Source: Blastocatellia bacterium (lineage in GTDB: Bacteria > Acidobacteriota > Blastocatellia > Chloracidobacteriales > JADJPF01). Taken from it: a stretch of DNA of 64,000 bases. The notes below the pieces were generated by a model. That model worked only from the letters and a program-made list of their open reading frames with translations, searched no databases and had not been told where the DNA came from. Location of the stretch: contig JADJPF010000003.1 of NCBI GenBank assembly GCA_016713405.1, forward strand, positions 124,001-188,000, read 5' to 3'. Of the stretch, positions 8,129 through 16,861 are shown piece after piece. Position 1 is the first letter of the stretch, and every line of letters begins with the position of its first letter. The translations under genes were made by a program, and so were the position numbers.

Positions 8129-11100
8129 CTACATAATATGCTCTGCAAATTCGACTTTATCAGACTCTAGCTTCCATTCTTGCTTTAATTTTTCTATATT
8201 TAATCGTCCATCGCCTCCATCACGCATATCTTCAACAATACGTTTTATGACATAAGCAATTAGACGGTAAGAGTCTGATTTAGGCATTCCTTGAGCAAGT
8301 TTTTCTACAATTTCATAAGAAATAAACGGGCCAATTGCTACTTCTAAATCACGTTTTTTAGGAATTACAGTTCCTTTTGGCAGGGCTTCAAAAGTCCCAC
8401 CTAAGTAAATAGGTAATATTCCTACTTTATGATGTAGAGCTAAATAACCTAGAGTAGGCTTAAAATCTTGGATTTCGCCAGACACTGAGCGAGTGCCTTC
8501 TGGGAAAATCAGCATATTATAGCCTTGTGATAGGTAATTGCCAGCCCACCGCAAGGATTTGCGAAGCGATCCGCTACGATCTAACGGGACAACATTTGTA
8601 AAATTCTCAAAATAAGCGCGTTTATATTTGTTATCAAAGAAATAATCTGCTGCTGCTAGGGAAACAAGCTCTTTTCCTGCTTCGCCTAGAGCTATTTTTG
8701 TTAGTCCCATATCCAAATGTGAAGCATGGTTTGGGGTGACAATAAAGTTAGTATGTGTAGGGATATTTACTTCACCCCTAATTTCTGTATCAAAAAGCTT
8801 TTCATAAATTAAGTTTTGGCCTAGGTCAATTAGCTTGCTACCCCATTCTGCTACAACAGGTGGGATATAAATTTCGTCGTCTTGGTCATCAGCCTTATCT
8901 TTTTTGGATTCGCTTTGTTCGCGTCGTGCAAGTTGAGTGCGTTTAACTAGGTGCGCTAGTTCGCGCATATCTGTAACTCCGGTTAAAGCGTCTGCCGATG
9001 GGAAAGAACCTCCAGCAGCCTCAATTGCAACGCCTAATTCCGTATACATCAAGCTATCAAAACCTATTTCAGCAAGTTTACTATGAATATCAATCGCTGC
9101 TCGCGGCTTGCCTGATACAGAGGCGACAACATCAAAGAGCCAGCCTAATTCATCCTCTGCGCCCGTTTCGCGTGCTGCTGAGGCGACTTTAACCATTTTT
9201 TGCAGCCGGATTAGCATGTCTATTACTTCACGTCGTTTAACTTTGCGTGTAGCGGTGCGAGGTAGTTCTATGTCTGTAAATTGCAGTACTTTAACTCTTT
9301 TATGAAACGGTTGAGCAACAGAAATTTGGCGGAAATGTTCCTCAATCTTGGCTCGGACGTGATCGCGTGTTAAGTCGGCATCTCGTTCATAATCAGGAAC
9401 TGCTAAACAAGCAACTCTCTCGGCTGATCCATCTGGTAGGCCAACAACGCTTAATTCTTTGATAAACTCAAAATCTCCATAAAGTTCTTCTATTTCATCT
9501 GGATAAATATTTTTGCCATTATTATCAACAATTACATCTTTAGAACGTCCCATTAAATAGAGATTTCCATCTTCATCAATCCGCCCTAAGTCGCCTGTAT
9601 GAAGCCATTTATCAATTAGTACAGCTTTTGTTGCCGCCTCATTTTGATAATAGCCAAGCATTACATTTGGCCCCCTAGCCACAACTTCACCAACCCCCCG
9701 ATCATCAACATTAATAATATTTATATCAATTCCAGGCAAAGCTTTTCCAACGCTACCAGCTAACATTTTATTGCTACGACGTGTCACGGTTAAAACTGGC
9801 GAGGCTTCAGTGAGTCCATAGCCTTCAAGCATAGTAAAACCTAGTCCATGAAAGCCTTTTAGCACATTTTCAGATAGTGCAGAGCCGCCGCTAATTAGAT
9901 AACGAATATTGCCGCCCAAGCCTTTATGAACAGGATAAAACATTACTGGGCCTAAGTTTATTGGGGTCTTATCTCTGAGTTTGCTGTTAAAATCCATCAT
10001 GGTTTTAACTATTCGCTCTAGCCAAATAGAACGGTCTGAAAACTTATTCATAATGCGACGATGTAGCAACTCCCAAAGTGCTGGAACTCCAACAATTGCA
10101 GTAACATGCTGCTCTTTTAGTGCGTCTGAAAGTGCGTCCCCTGTTAGCTCTGTTAGGTAAGTAATTTGTGATCCTGTGCTAAGTGGGGTAAGAAATCCGG
10201 CTGAAAATTCAAAGGTATGATGCAAAGGTAAAACACTTAACAAGCCGTCATGCTCATTTAGGTCAAAAACGCTAGAAAGTTTTGACACTAAACTAGTAAA
10301 ATTACGGTGTGAGAGCATTACGCCTTTTGGCACGCCTGTTGTGCCAGAGGTAAAAATAAGCGATGCCATTGCATTTGTAGAAATTTTTGTTGGCAATTTA
10401 GCAATATTTTTCTCTTCTACCTCTTCATCTTCAATTCTAAAGACTTCGTTGAACGTCCAAATCTTGGTGTTTAGACCTGCATGCTCTAATTTTTCCTGTA
10501 AATCTAAAAACTTATCGATTAATAGATTTTCACTAGTGATAATTGCTGTAGGAGTTCCAGAGCGAGAGATATTAACAACTTCCTCTATGGTTGATTTAGA
10601 GTCTACTGGAATACAAACTGCGCCAGCTTTTAGAATAGAAAAATAGCTCATTCCCCATTCAGGACAGTTTTCCGCCAGCAACATTATTCTTTCGCCAGAA
10701 TTAACACCTTTACTAACTAAAAATGCTGCTCCTCTGATTGCAATCTCTCGTAAATCTGCATAAGTGTAGCGTTCTTCTACGCCGTCGCGCTCAATTCGCA
10801 TTGCAACACGGCGAGCATTACGCTTAGTTGTAGTCTCAAAAAGCTCTATTAAATCGCGGTAGGTGTAAACTCGTTTAGGTTTTTCCTCTAAATCTTCCTC
10901 AAAAGTAGGAAATACCCATTTTTCTAGCCCTGGGATATGAATTTCCAACCAGTATTTATACCAATCTATTTTTTCAGGTTGCCAGGAAAGCAGATGTTTT
11001 TCATCAGGGAAAATACGCGCTGTTAATTTTCTGATGTTATCAGCACGAAAAACATATTGATTTTCATTGGTAAAGGGTCGGAAAAGGTCAAAAGCTTCTT

Positions 11101-12523
11101 TGGTTTCGCTAGTAAATTTCTCTATTTTATCGACGCTTTCTTTTACTTGGTCAATAAATTCTGTAACTTTGCCGCCGCCCCAACTTGGCCTAACTTTATC
11201 TAGCCAGCTAGAGACTTTTTTAGCCGCTTTGTTATACATTGGAAGCGAGGTATTTTCAAAATGACTTGTGGTAACTGTACGGGCTTCTAATCTAGCAATC
11301 AGTTCATTAAACCATTTATTGCCAGTTTCTTTTTCTTGGAAATATTTGCGTTTATAAAGCCCTAGCAGCGTAACAATTCGCTCCATCCTATTAGCATTGC
11401 TATCACCGCTAGCAAGTTGAAAAACTTCATGTGATTTTTCTACACAAACCTGTGCAGCAGTGGCTAGCACACCTTCAGCAATATAATCTACAGGAATAAT
11501 ATCTAGTATTAGTTTATTTTCTGCTGGAAACTTGGTTTGCCCTTTAAGAGCAAGAAAAATTAGGGGTGCAGTTGTTGTAAAACCTTCATTCCAACCTGGA
11601 AAAGGAAAGGATTCTGAGCTTTCAACAATTGATGGTCGCACAATCGCCCAAGCAATATCATTTTCTACAGCAACAACTTGTTCACCTAAGCTTTTAGTAT
11701 AAGTATAAATATTGGGCCAGCCCCACCATTTAGCCCTTTCAACGCCTAAATCTGTCAATCGTTCACGGATCCAAACCTTGCGTTCACGTGCAATTGCTGT
11801 TTGCAAAGTGCGTTCGTCGTCAGGATCTCGCTTTTCTTCAATTAGCCGAAGTCGGGCTTCTTCTTTAAACTTAGCGTTAATTACTACATCATTAGACTCG
11901 TCTTGAACACGGCGTTTGATGGCTTCACAGTCGCGCAATTCTTTTTCAACAGAAAAATCGGCTGTTAATTCTTGGCGACGTGGGAAATAGCCAATTACCG
12001 GGTCACTTTCCCAAACCGAGCCAGAACGATTTCCAGCAACAAAACAAGTTGACACATGCACTAAGGCAGGTCTTTTCATTCGTTTAGCAAAAGCTACTAC
12101 ATTTTGCGCTCCAACGACATTTGTTCTTAGTGCTGCATCTAGGGCAGGATTAAAAGTAACATTACCTGAACTATTAATAATTACGTCAACATCATTAGCT
12201 AGCATTTGGGCAAAATCTTCTGAATAACCCATATTATTTTCGCTAATATCCCCACCAACAATAATAACTTTTTCCCGCAAAAAGCCTTCAAAAGCATTTC
12301 CATAGCGTTCTCGCAGTAGGTCAAAAACAGGCGAGGAATTAATAATATCCCAAAACCTTGCCGCGCTATCAGAATCAGAGCCAGCCCGAACCATCATATA
12401 AATACGGCTAACATTAGGAAAGCGAGAAAGTAGCATACACAAGCAAACTTTACCTAAAAAGCCTGTGCCACCTAAGAGGAAAATTTTTTTACCATTAAAA
12501 ATTTCTGTGGGAGAAAGTTGCAT
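8129..12523 (-). CDS. Reductase-acyl ligase-ACP-acyltransferase megaenzyme (ElbD-like)
   Basis: The 1464 residues contain four domains. First is a fatty-acyl/thioester reductase of the NAD-binding_4 type, with GGTGFLG at 18-24, a Y-x-x-x-K segment YTYTK near 275 and RPSIVESSESFPFPGW near 295. Second is an AMP-dependent acyl ligase with TSGTTGVPKG near 722-731 and a full C-terminal lid. Third is an acyl-carrier domain whose phosphopantetheine serine is Ser1157 in GFDSL. Fourth is a PlsC-type acyltransferase with the H-x4-D motif at 1266-1271 and FPEGTRS. It could therefore activate an acyl chain, load it on its own carrier, reduce it and esterify a glycerol backbone. From memory, the combination resembles ElbD of myxobacterial ether-lipid synthesis; carboxylic acid reductases have a different domain order. 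It ends the HAD/DUF2088/Uma2 gene row. Confidence 0.85.
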   Translation of the reverse strand: MQLSPTEIFNGKKIFLLGGTGFLGKVCLCMLLSRFPNVSRIYMMVRAGSDSDSAARFWDIINSSPVFDLLRERYGNAFEGFLREKVIIVGGDISENNMGYSEDFAQMLANDVDVIINSSGNVTFNPALDAALRTNVVGAQNVVAFAKRMKRPALVHVSTCFVAGNRSGSVWESDPVIGYFPRRQELTADFSVEKELRDCEAIKRRVQDESNDVVINAKFKEEARLRLIEEKRDPDDERTLQTAIARERKVWIRERLTDLGVERAKWWGWPNIYTYTKSLGEQVVAVENDIAWAIVRPSIVESSESFPFPGWNEGFTTTAPLIFLALKGQTKFPAENKLILDIIPVDYIAEGVLATAAQVCVEKSHEVFQLASGDSNANRMERIVTLLGLYKRKYFQEKETGNKWFNELIARLEARTVTTSHFENTSLPMYNKAAKKVSSWLDKVRPSWGGGKVTEFIDQVKESVDKIEKFTSETKEAFDLFRPFTNENQYVFRADNIRKLTARIFPDEKHLLSWQPEKIDWYKYWLEIHIPGLEKWVFPTFEEDLEEKPKRVYTYRDLIELFETTTKRNARRVAMRIERDGVEERYTYADLREIAIRGAAFLVSKGVNSGERIMLLAENCPEWGMSYFSILKAGAVCIPVDSKSTIEEVVNISRSGTPTAIITSENLLIDKFLDLQEKLEHAGLNTKIWTFNEVFRIEDEEVEEKNIAKLPTKISTNAMASLIFTSGTTGVPKGVMLSHRNFTSLVSKLSSVFDLNEHDGLLSVLPLHHTFEFSAGFLTPLSTGSQITYLTELTGDALSDALKEQHVTAIVGVPALWELLHRRIMNKFSDRSIWLERIVKTMMDFNSKLRDKTPINLGPVMFYPVHKGLGGNIRYLISGGSALSENVLKGFHGLGFTMLEGYGLTEASPVLTVTRRSNKMLAGSVGKALPGIDINIINVDDRGVGEVVARGPNVMLGYYQNEAATKAVLIDKWLHTGDLGRIDEDGNLYLMGRSKDVIVDNNGKNIYPDEIEELYGDFEFIKELSVVGLPDGSAERVACLAVPDYERDADLTRDHVRAKIEEHFRQISVAQPFHKRVKVLQFTDIELPRTATRKVKRREVIDMLIRLQKMVKVASAARETGAEDELGWLFDVVASVSGKPRAAIDIHSKLAEIGFDSLMYTELGVAIEAAGGSFPSADALTGVTDMRELAHLVKRTQLARREQSESKKDKADDQDDEIYIPPVVAEWGSKLIDLGQNLIYEKLFDTEIRGEVNIPTHTNFIVTPNHASHLDMGLTKIALGEAGKELVSLAAADYFFDNKYKRAYFENFTNVVPLDRSGSLRKSLRWAGNYLSQGYNMLIFPEGTRSVSGEIQDFKPTLGYLALHHKVGILPIYLGGTFEALPKGTVIPKKRDLEVAIGPFISYEIVEKLAQGMPKSDSYRLIAYVIKRIVEDMRDGGDGRLNIEKLKQEWKLESDKVEFAEHIM

Positions 12524-12570
12524 ATCTATAATTAAAACCTTTGTTTATAAAGCTTTGTGATTTTGTAAAT

Positions 12571-13335
12571 CTAAATTGAATCTGGATCAATACCTAATTG
12601 CCGCAATTTTTCTTTTAAGCGTTCTTTTTCTATTCGTTCTTGCTCAACTTTAGCTATAGCTTGTTCTTTTTCTATTCGTTCTTGCTCGACTTTGGCTATA
12701 GCTAGCTCTTTTTCTTTACGTTCCTGATTCAATATTCCAACTACTTCTTGGAAAGTGTGAAAGACTTCTCCTGTAGGGTGGAATATTTTTAATTCTTTTT
12801 CCGACAGTTGAAACCGAATCCCTAATAATGGGCTAGTCCAACCTCCAACAAAATTTACTAGTGTTAGCCCGCTTTCATTTCTACACCAAATAGAAAGTTT
12901 ATTATTGTGTGGATCATAAACGTAATATTCTTGTACTTGGTAAGTGCTATAAAAGTCTAGCTTTTTAGCCATTTCCTTGACACTATTGCTATTTGAAAGG
13001 ACTTCAAAAACTATTTGTGGAGCAATATTACCTTCCTGCCATTGCCGATAAGAAGAGCGATAACCCTTTGGACGACCTAAAGCTACCATCACATCAGGAG
13101 CATAAACTATTTTAGGGTTTCCTTTTACTGGATACCAAAAAACATCTGCAGCAATAAAATCATTTGGCAACAATGTTTCTAGTCCTTCTTTAATTGTCAC
13201 CATCCATTGATATTGTAATGTGTCGTCTGCCATAGGTTTACCATCACTACAAGGGTAAAAAATCCCTTCGTCAAATAGATCTTTTGACCTTTCTAGGTTT
13301 TTTAATTCGTCTAAACTTTGACGTTTCTTTGACAT
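12571..13335 (-). CDS. Uma2-family (DUF820) restriction-endonuclease-like protein
   Basis: The 254-residue protein shows the Uma2 pattern of the PD-(D/E)xK superfamily: YAPDVMVALG supplies the first acidic residue, PQIVFEVLS the second, and MAKKLDFYSTYQVQEYYVYDP the lysine and following strand. A charged helical tail follows, in which AKVEQERIEKE occurs twice; the DNA there (about 12640-12710) is a near-identical 33-bp tandem repeat, suggesting slippage expansion. Uma2 proteins are abundant in cyanobacteria and acidobacteria and their biological role is unsettled. It sits inside an otherwise lipid-related operon, 43 bp after the LarA-like gene and 47 bp before the fusion enzyme, so it may be an intruder. 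Confidence 0.85.
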   Translation of the reverse strand: MSKKRQSLDELKNLERSKDLFDEGIFYPCSDGKPMADDTLQYQWMVTIKEGLETLLPNDFIAADVFWYPVKGNPKIVYAPDVMVALGRPKGYRSSYRQWQEGNIAPQIVFEVLSNSNSVKEMAKKLDFYSTYQVQEYYVYDPHNNKLSIWCRNESGLTLVNFVGGWTSPLLGIRFQLSEKELKIFHPTGEVFHTFQEVVGILNQERKEKELAIAKVEQERIEKEQAIAKVEQERIEKERLKEKLRQLGIDPDSI

Positions 13336-13378
13336 AACACTTTCCTATTAAAATTTTTAGAGTTACTAGCTAAAAAAA

Positions 13379-15040
13379 TTAATCTCCAGCAATGGTAATT
13401 ATTTCTGTTTGAGTTTTTTGCAATTGTTGTTTTGCAGGTTGAGCATCTACATCAGCCATAATAATAGAAGGTTGATGAAACATAGTAATTTCCGCACCTC
13501 GCCCATGTTCACCTTTTGCCATTGCAATTGCCTCACTAAGTGAATCTGCACGATCCCAGCCTAAAATTGCTGGAACGTGTGCATTTTCCGCACCTGCAAC
13601 TATTACCCTGCCAACGTGTTGACGACCATTTTCGCCCCAATACCACATAAAGAAAGGATGTACTCCGTGATAAGCATGTCCACGTCGGTACATTTCAATG
13701 TAACTAGGATTATGTGCAAACTCTAATTCATATTTATGACGCAGTTTCATTGCATCCCTAGTTTCAGGCAATAAACGATGGAAAAATTCAATATAGCTAG
13801 GGTGGAATTCATGGTCAAAATCATCATAACAAGGATGTGTGATGATCATTGTCCCACCTTTTTTAATAAGCGGCTTACCTCGAAACATATTAAAGAAATA
13901 GCCTAAAGCCATTACTTGCACTAAAAGAGGGTTTAGCACAGCATTAACATTGTAGGGAGAAATATGCGGAATACCACAAATTAAAATATCTGCTTGTCCT
14001 TTGACTTCTACAGCATATTGTTCAAAGCATTTTTCTAAAATTCTTGCGTGTACAGGTTCAGTTCTACCAGCATGACAGGCGATTAACTCATAATGTGAAG
14101 CTATAGAGTGAAAAATCTTGCGTTTAGCTGCCCAAGGAAGTTTCTTTAGTGTCCAACGAATGCTTTCAAATTTTAAGCGGTCTGTAGCAGTAAAATCATC
14201 TTCCTTTTTCCCTAAAAAGCTCATTTGTCCGTCATACATTTTATTGTTAAGTGCGGTTTCAATATGAAAAACATTGACATTTTTATCAACTAGTTTACCT
14301 AAACGGACACACTTAGTATTTAGGGCTGAAGCTGGTGGATCCATATAGCTATGGCTATCTCGGATGGTTTGCGGTTCATGGTGAGCGCGTAAGCTTTCAT
14401 AATCACATAATCCAACAGCAACCGACTTATGCCCGCCATCCATCGGCACAAGATTAATATTGACGTAAATTAACAGGTCGCTTTCAGCCGCCCGACGATT
14501 AATATTTAGCACTTCGCCATGATCAGTTTTGCCAAGATTAATCATACCCTCGGCCCATTCTGCATCATGGTTATAGTAGCGGTCTGGATAAAATTCTTTA
14601 TGAATCTTTGACCCTACCATTCTTTTCATTTCGCTTTCGGTCATTCGCCGATGGAGTGAATTAGCAATAATAATATGAATATCATCAATATGATTAGCTG
14701 CAAGCATTTCTAAAAGTATTTCTAAAATAGTTTGGCGAATGTCTGGTGTCACCATTGGCGGAAGTGGCAAGCTTATGTCATCTACAGCTATGGTAATTTT
14801 CATGCCTGGTTTTAATTGAGCATAAAGCGGCGGACAATCATGAGGATGATTTAGTGCGTAACGAATGGCTGCTTCTCGGTTAGGTAGTCCCTTAATTGGA
14901 GGCTTAGGATAAATTACTCGTGTTCCTACTGGAAGATCTTCTAGCAAAAAATCTTCAGCATAAGGAACAATGCGAGGAGCAGAATCATTATCAATATAAA
15001 CTATAGATTCATCTAGCTTGCGACGTAATGTAGGACTCAT
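13379..15040 (-). CDS. LarA/DUF2088-family protein (lactate-racemase-like)
   Basis: The 553-residue protein belongs to the nickel-pincer lactate racemase (LarA, DUF2088) superfamily. IAVDDISLPLPPM, IIIANSLHRRMTESE and GGHKSVAVG match conserved blocks; the lysine of the last (Lys205) aligns with the residue that attaches the pincer cofactor in LarA. It is longer than typical LarA (~425 residues) and lies between a HAD phosphatase and a lipid-synthesis fusion rather than with larBCE. A DUF2088 gene occurs, as I recall, in the myxobacterial ether-lipid locus, which fits this context better than lactate racemisation. The family is confident; the reaction here is not. Confidence 0.75.
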   Translation of the reverse strand: MSPTLRRKLDESIVYIDNDSAPRIVPYAEDFLLEDLPVGTRVIYPKPPIKGLPNREAAIRYALNHPHDCPPLYAQLKPGMKITIAVDDISLPLPPMVTPDIRQTILEILLEMLAANHIDDIHIIIANSLHRRMTESEMKRMVGSKIHKEFYPDRYYNHDAEWAEGMINLGKTDHGEVLNINRRAAESDLLIYVNINLVPMDGGHKSVAVGLCDYESLRAHHEPQTIRDSHSYMDPPASALNTKCVRLGKLVDKNVNVFHIETALNNKMYDGQMSFLGKKEDDFTATDRLKFESIRWTLKKLPWAAKRKIFHSIASHYELIACHAGRTEPVHARILEKCFEQYAVEVKGQADILICGIPHISPYNVNAVLNPLLVQVMALGYFFNMFRGKPLIKKGGTMIITHPCYDDFDHEFHPSYIEFFHRLLPETRDAMKLRHKYELEFAHNPSYIEMYRRGHAYHGVHPFFMWYWGENGRQHVGRVIVAGAENAHVPAILGWDRADSLSEAIAMAKGEHGRGAEITMFHQPSIIMADVDAQPAKQQLQKTQTEIITIAGD

Positions 15041-15083
15041 AAATTTTTTCTCGTTTGATAAAATTTAGTAAATTTTGGTAGCC

Positions 15084-15746
15084 TTATTTTAAGTCTAAAA
15101 TCGGCCAGTCATGATGCAAAGCTGTCACCCGTAATCGTCGGTCAGGATTTACTACGGCTGGATGACCGACTACGGAAAGCATTGGCAAATCGCTCATACT
15201 ATCTGTATAAGCATAACTATCATTTAGGTTTATCGCTTCGCGCTCTGCATAAGTTCTAATCCAAGAAGCTTTTGTAGCACTAGCTAAAATCGGTGGGAGT
15301 AATCGACCTGTAGCACGACCATTAACAAATTCTAAGCGATTAGCAACAAAATCATCCACCCCAAAATAATCCATTAATTGCTTAACCATTATATCTAAAG
15401 CACCTGTAATTACTACTTGCCTGAGTCCAAGACTTCGAGACTTAGCAATTAATTCATGCGCTCCAGGAAAAATATTAGGTTTTAGCACATCTTCAAAAAG
15501 TTCATCGGCTAAATAACGAAGCCTATCTTCAGACTCGCCTTTATAATGCTTAAAAAGCATATCATTAAAAACTCTACGATTATATTGATCAGCAATAAAA
15601 AAGGCTGGCACATTTAGCAATGTTGTAGCTGTTTTAGTAATACTTTGCCAAACGCCTTGTTGGTTTTTAGAAACAAAGTACAAAGCATGTACTAAGTTTG
15701 TACTAATCAAAGTTCCTTCTAAATCATAAAATGCCGCAGCAACCAC
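15084..15746 (-). CDS. HAD-superfamily IB phosphatase-like protein
   Basis: The 220-residue protein has the HAD order of motifs: FYDLEGTLIS (nucleophile Asp8), VITGALDIMV as motif II, a lysine in ATKASWIRTYAE and DSMSDLPML as motif IV. In motif I the usual DxD is DxE (Glu10), which alters the general acid/base residue. Subfamily IB includes SerB-like phosphatases and the HAD parts of lipid phosphate phosphatases. I chose the GTG at 15746 because GGGG lies six bases upstream (AAGGGGAATTTGTG). It is the first gene of the four-gene lipid row; a glycerol-phosphate or lipid-phosphate substrate is an inference from context. Confidence 0.75.
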   Translation of the reverse strand: MVAAAFYDLEGTLISTNLVHALYFVSKNQQGVWQSITKTATTLLNVPAFFIADQYNRRVFNDMLFKHYKGESEDRLRYLADELFEDVLKPNIFPGAHELIAKSRSLGLRQVVITGALDIMVKQLMDYFGVDDFVANRLEFVNGRATGRLLPPILASATKASWIRTYAEREAINLNDSYAYTDSMSDLPMLSVVGHPAVVNPDRRLRVTALHHDWPILDLK

Positions 15747-16055
15747 AAATTCCCCTTAATAGTTTTAAATTGAAAAAAAATGATGTTTATCTAAAACAAA
15801 CGATTATAGCCAAAAAAGCTATCATTTGTGAAACTAGCTTGCAGAAATTTAAGGAAAATTAATTGAGCAATTATTATTGTATGAGTTAATCCCTTTAGCT
15901 ACTTTTTCATTAGATAAACATTATGCTATGATAGCCACTCAAGACAAAAATCAAGTTAATTTTGCCTAAGCACTCATTTAAATTTTTCCACTTATTAAAG
16001 TGTTTTTTTATAATATTTAACACTATTTCTAATGAGTGCTAGAAATGGGATTGCT

Positions 16056-16855
16056 ATGGCTGATAAAAAACAAATTGTTACATTACTTACTGATTTTGGC
16101 ACCTCGGATCATTTTGTTTCCTCTGTAAAAGGAGCAATGCTTTCTGTTAATCCACATATAGAAATCATTGATGTTACCCACTCTATACCCCCACAAGATA
16201 TCTTTGCTGGGGCATTTATGCTACGTAATGCTTATAGTGTATTTCCTAGATTTTCTATTCATATGGCTGTTGTGGATCCTGGTGTAGGTAGTTCACGCCG
16301 TCCAATTATTGTAATGACAGACAATTATAATTTTGTTGGCCCGGACAACGGCATTTTTAGCTATATTTATCAAACAGAACAGGTTAATAGAGTAATACAT
16401 ATTAATGCTGAACATTATTATCGTATTCCACTTAGTGCAACATTTCATGCACGAGATATTTTTGCTCCTGTCGTTGGGTGGATGACTAAAGGCGTTGACC
16501 CTACCAGAATAGGTGAAGAAATTACAGATTATGTAAGATTTAATATTCCTACACCAAAAGAATTTGGCCCAAATTTAATTAAAGGACATGTCTTGCATGT
16601 TGATAACTTCGGTAATTGTATTACTAATATTTCCGAGGAAGAACTTACTTATGAAAGAATGGAGCAACAAAAGTTTTAGTTATTAATAATCATCAAATCC
16701 ATCTTTTCTGTACCTACTATGCAGAATGCCCTGATGGTGAGGCTTGCGCTTTATTTGGTAGTAATGGACTACTAGAAATTGCTGTTCCAAAAGGCTCTGC
16801 GGCTCATTTATTAGGAGCAAATCGAGGTACAGAAATAGCTATTCATTTTTCGTAA
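16056..16855 (+). CDS. SAM hydroxide adenosyltransferase (DUF62), frameshifted
   Basis: Frame one (ending at 16679) encodes the N-terminal DUF62 domain: IVTLLTDFGTSDHFV, VTHSIPPQDI, VVDPGVGSSRRPI, VGPDNGIFSY and FHARDIFAPV are all classic. It stops inside the C-terminal domain. The missing end, with SNGLLEIAVPKGSAAHLLGAN, is encoded in a neighbouring frame up to the TAA at 16853. Adding one A to the AAAA run near 16670 joins both parts exactly. The family hydrolyses SAM to adenosine and methionine. The ATG at 16056 is preferred because the family motif starts a few residues later; 16032 is an in-frame alternative. It lies 6 bp before the SbcD-like gene. Sequence error and real decay cannot be separated here. 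Confidence 0.85.
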
Positions 16856-16861
16856 AAACTT

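Noticed and set aside
8129..12523. Identification as a bifunctional Aas acyltransferase/acyl-ACP synthetase
   Set aside because: Aas lacks the N-terminal reductase and carrier domain and has the acyltransferase first.
13379..15040. Annotation as lactate racemase larA
   Set aside because: The family fold fits, but no larBCE neighbours and a lipid context make the specific function unsafe, so no gene symbol is given.
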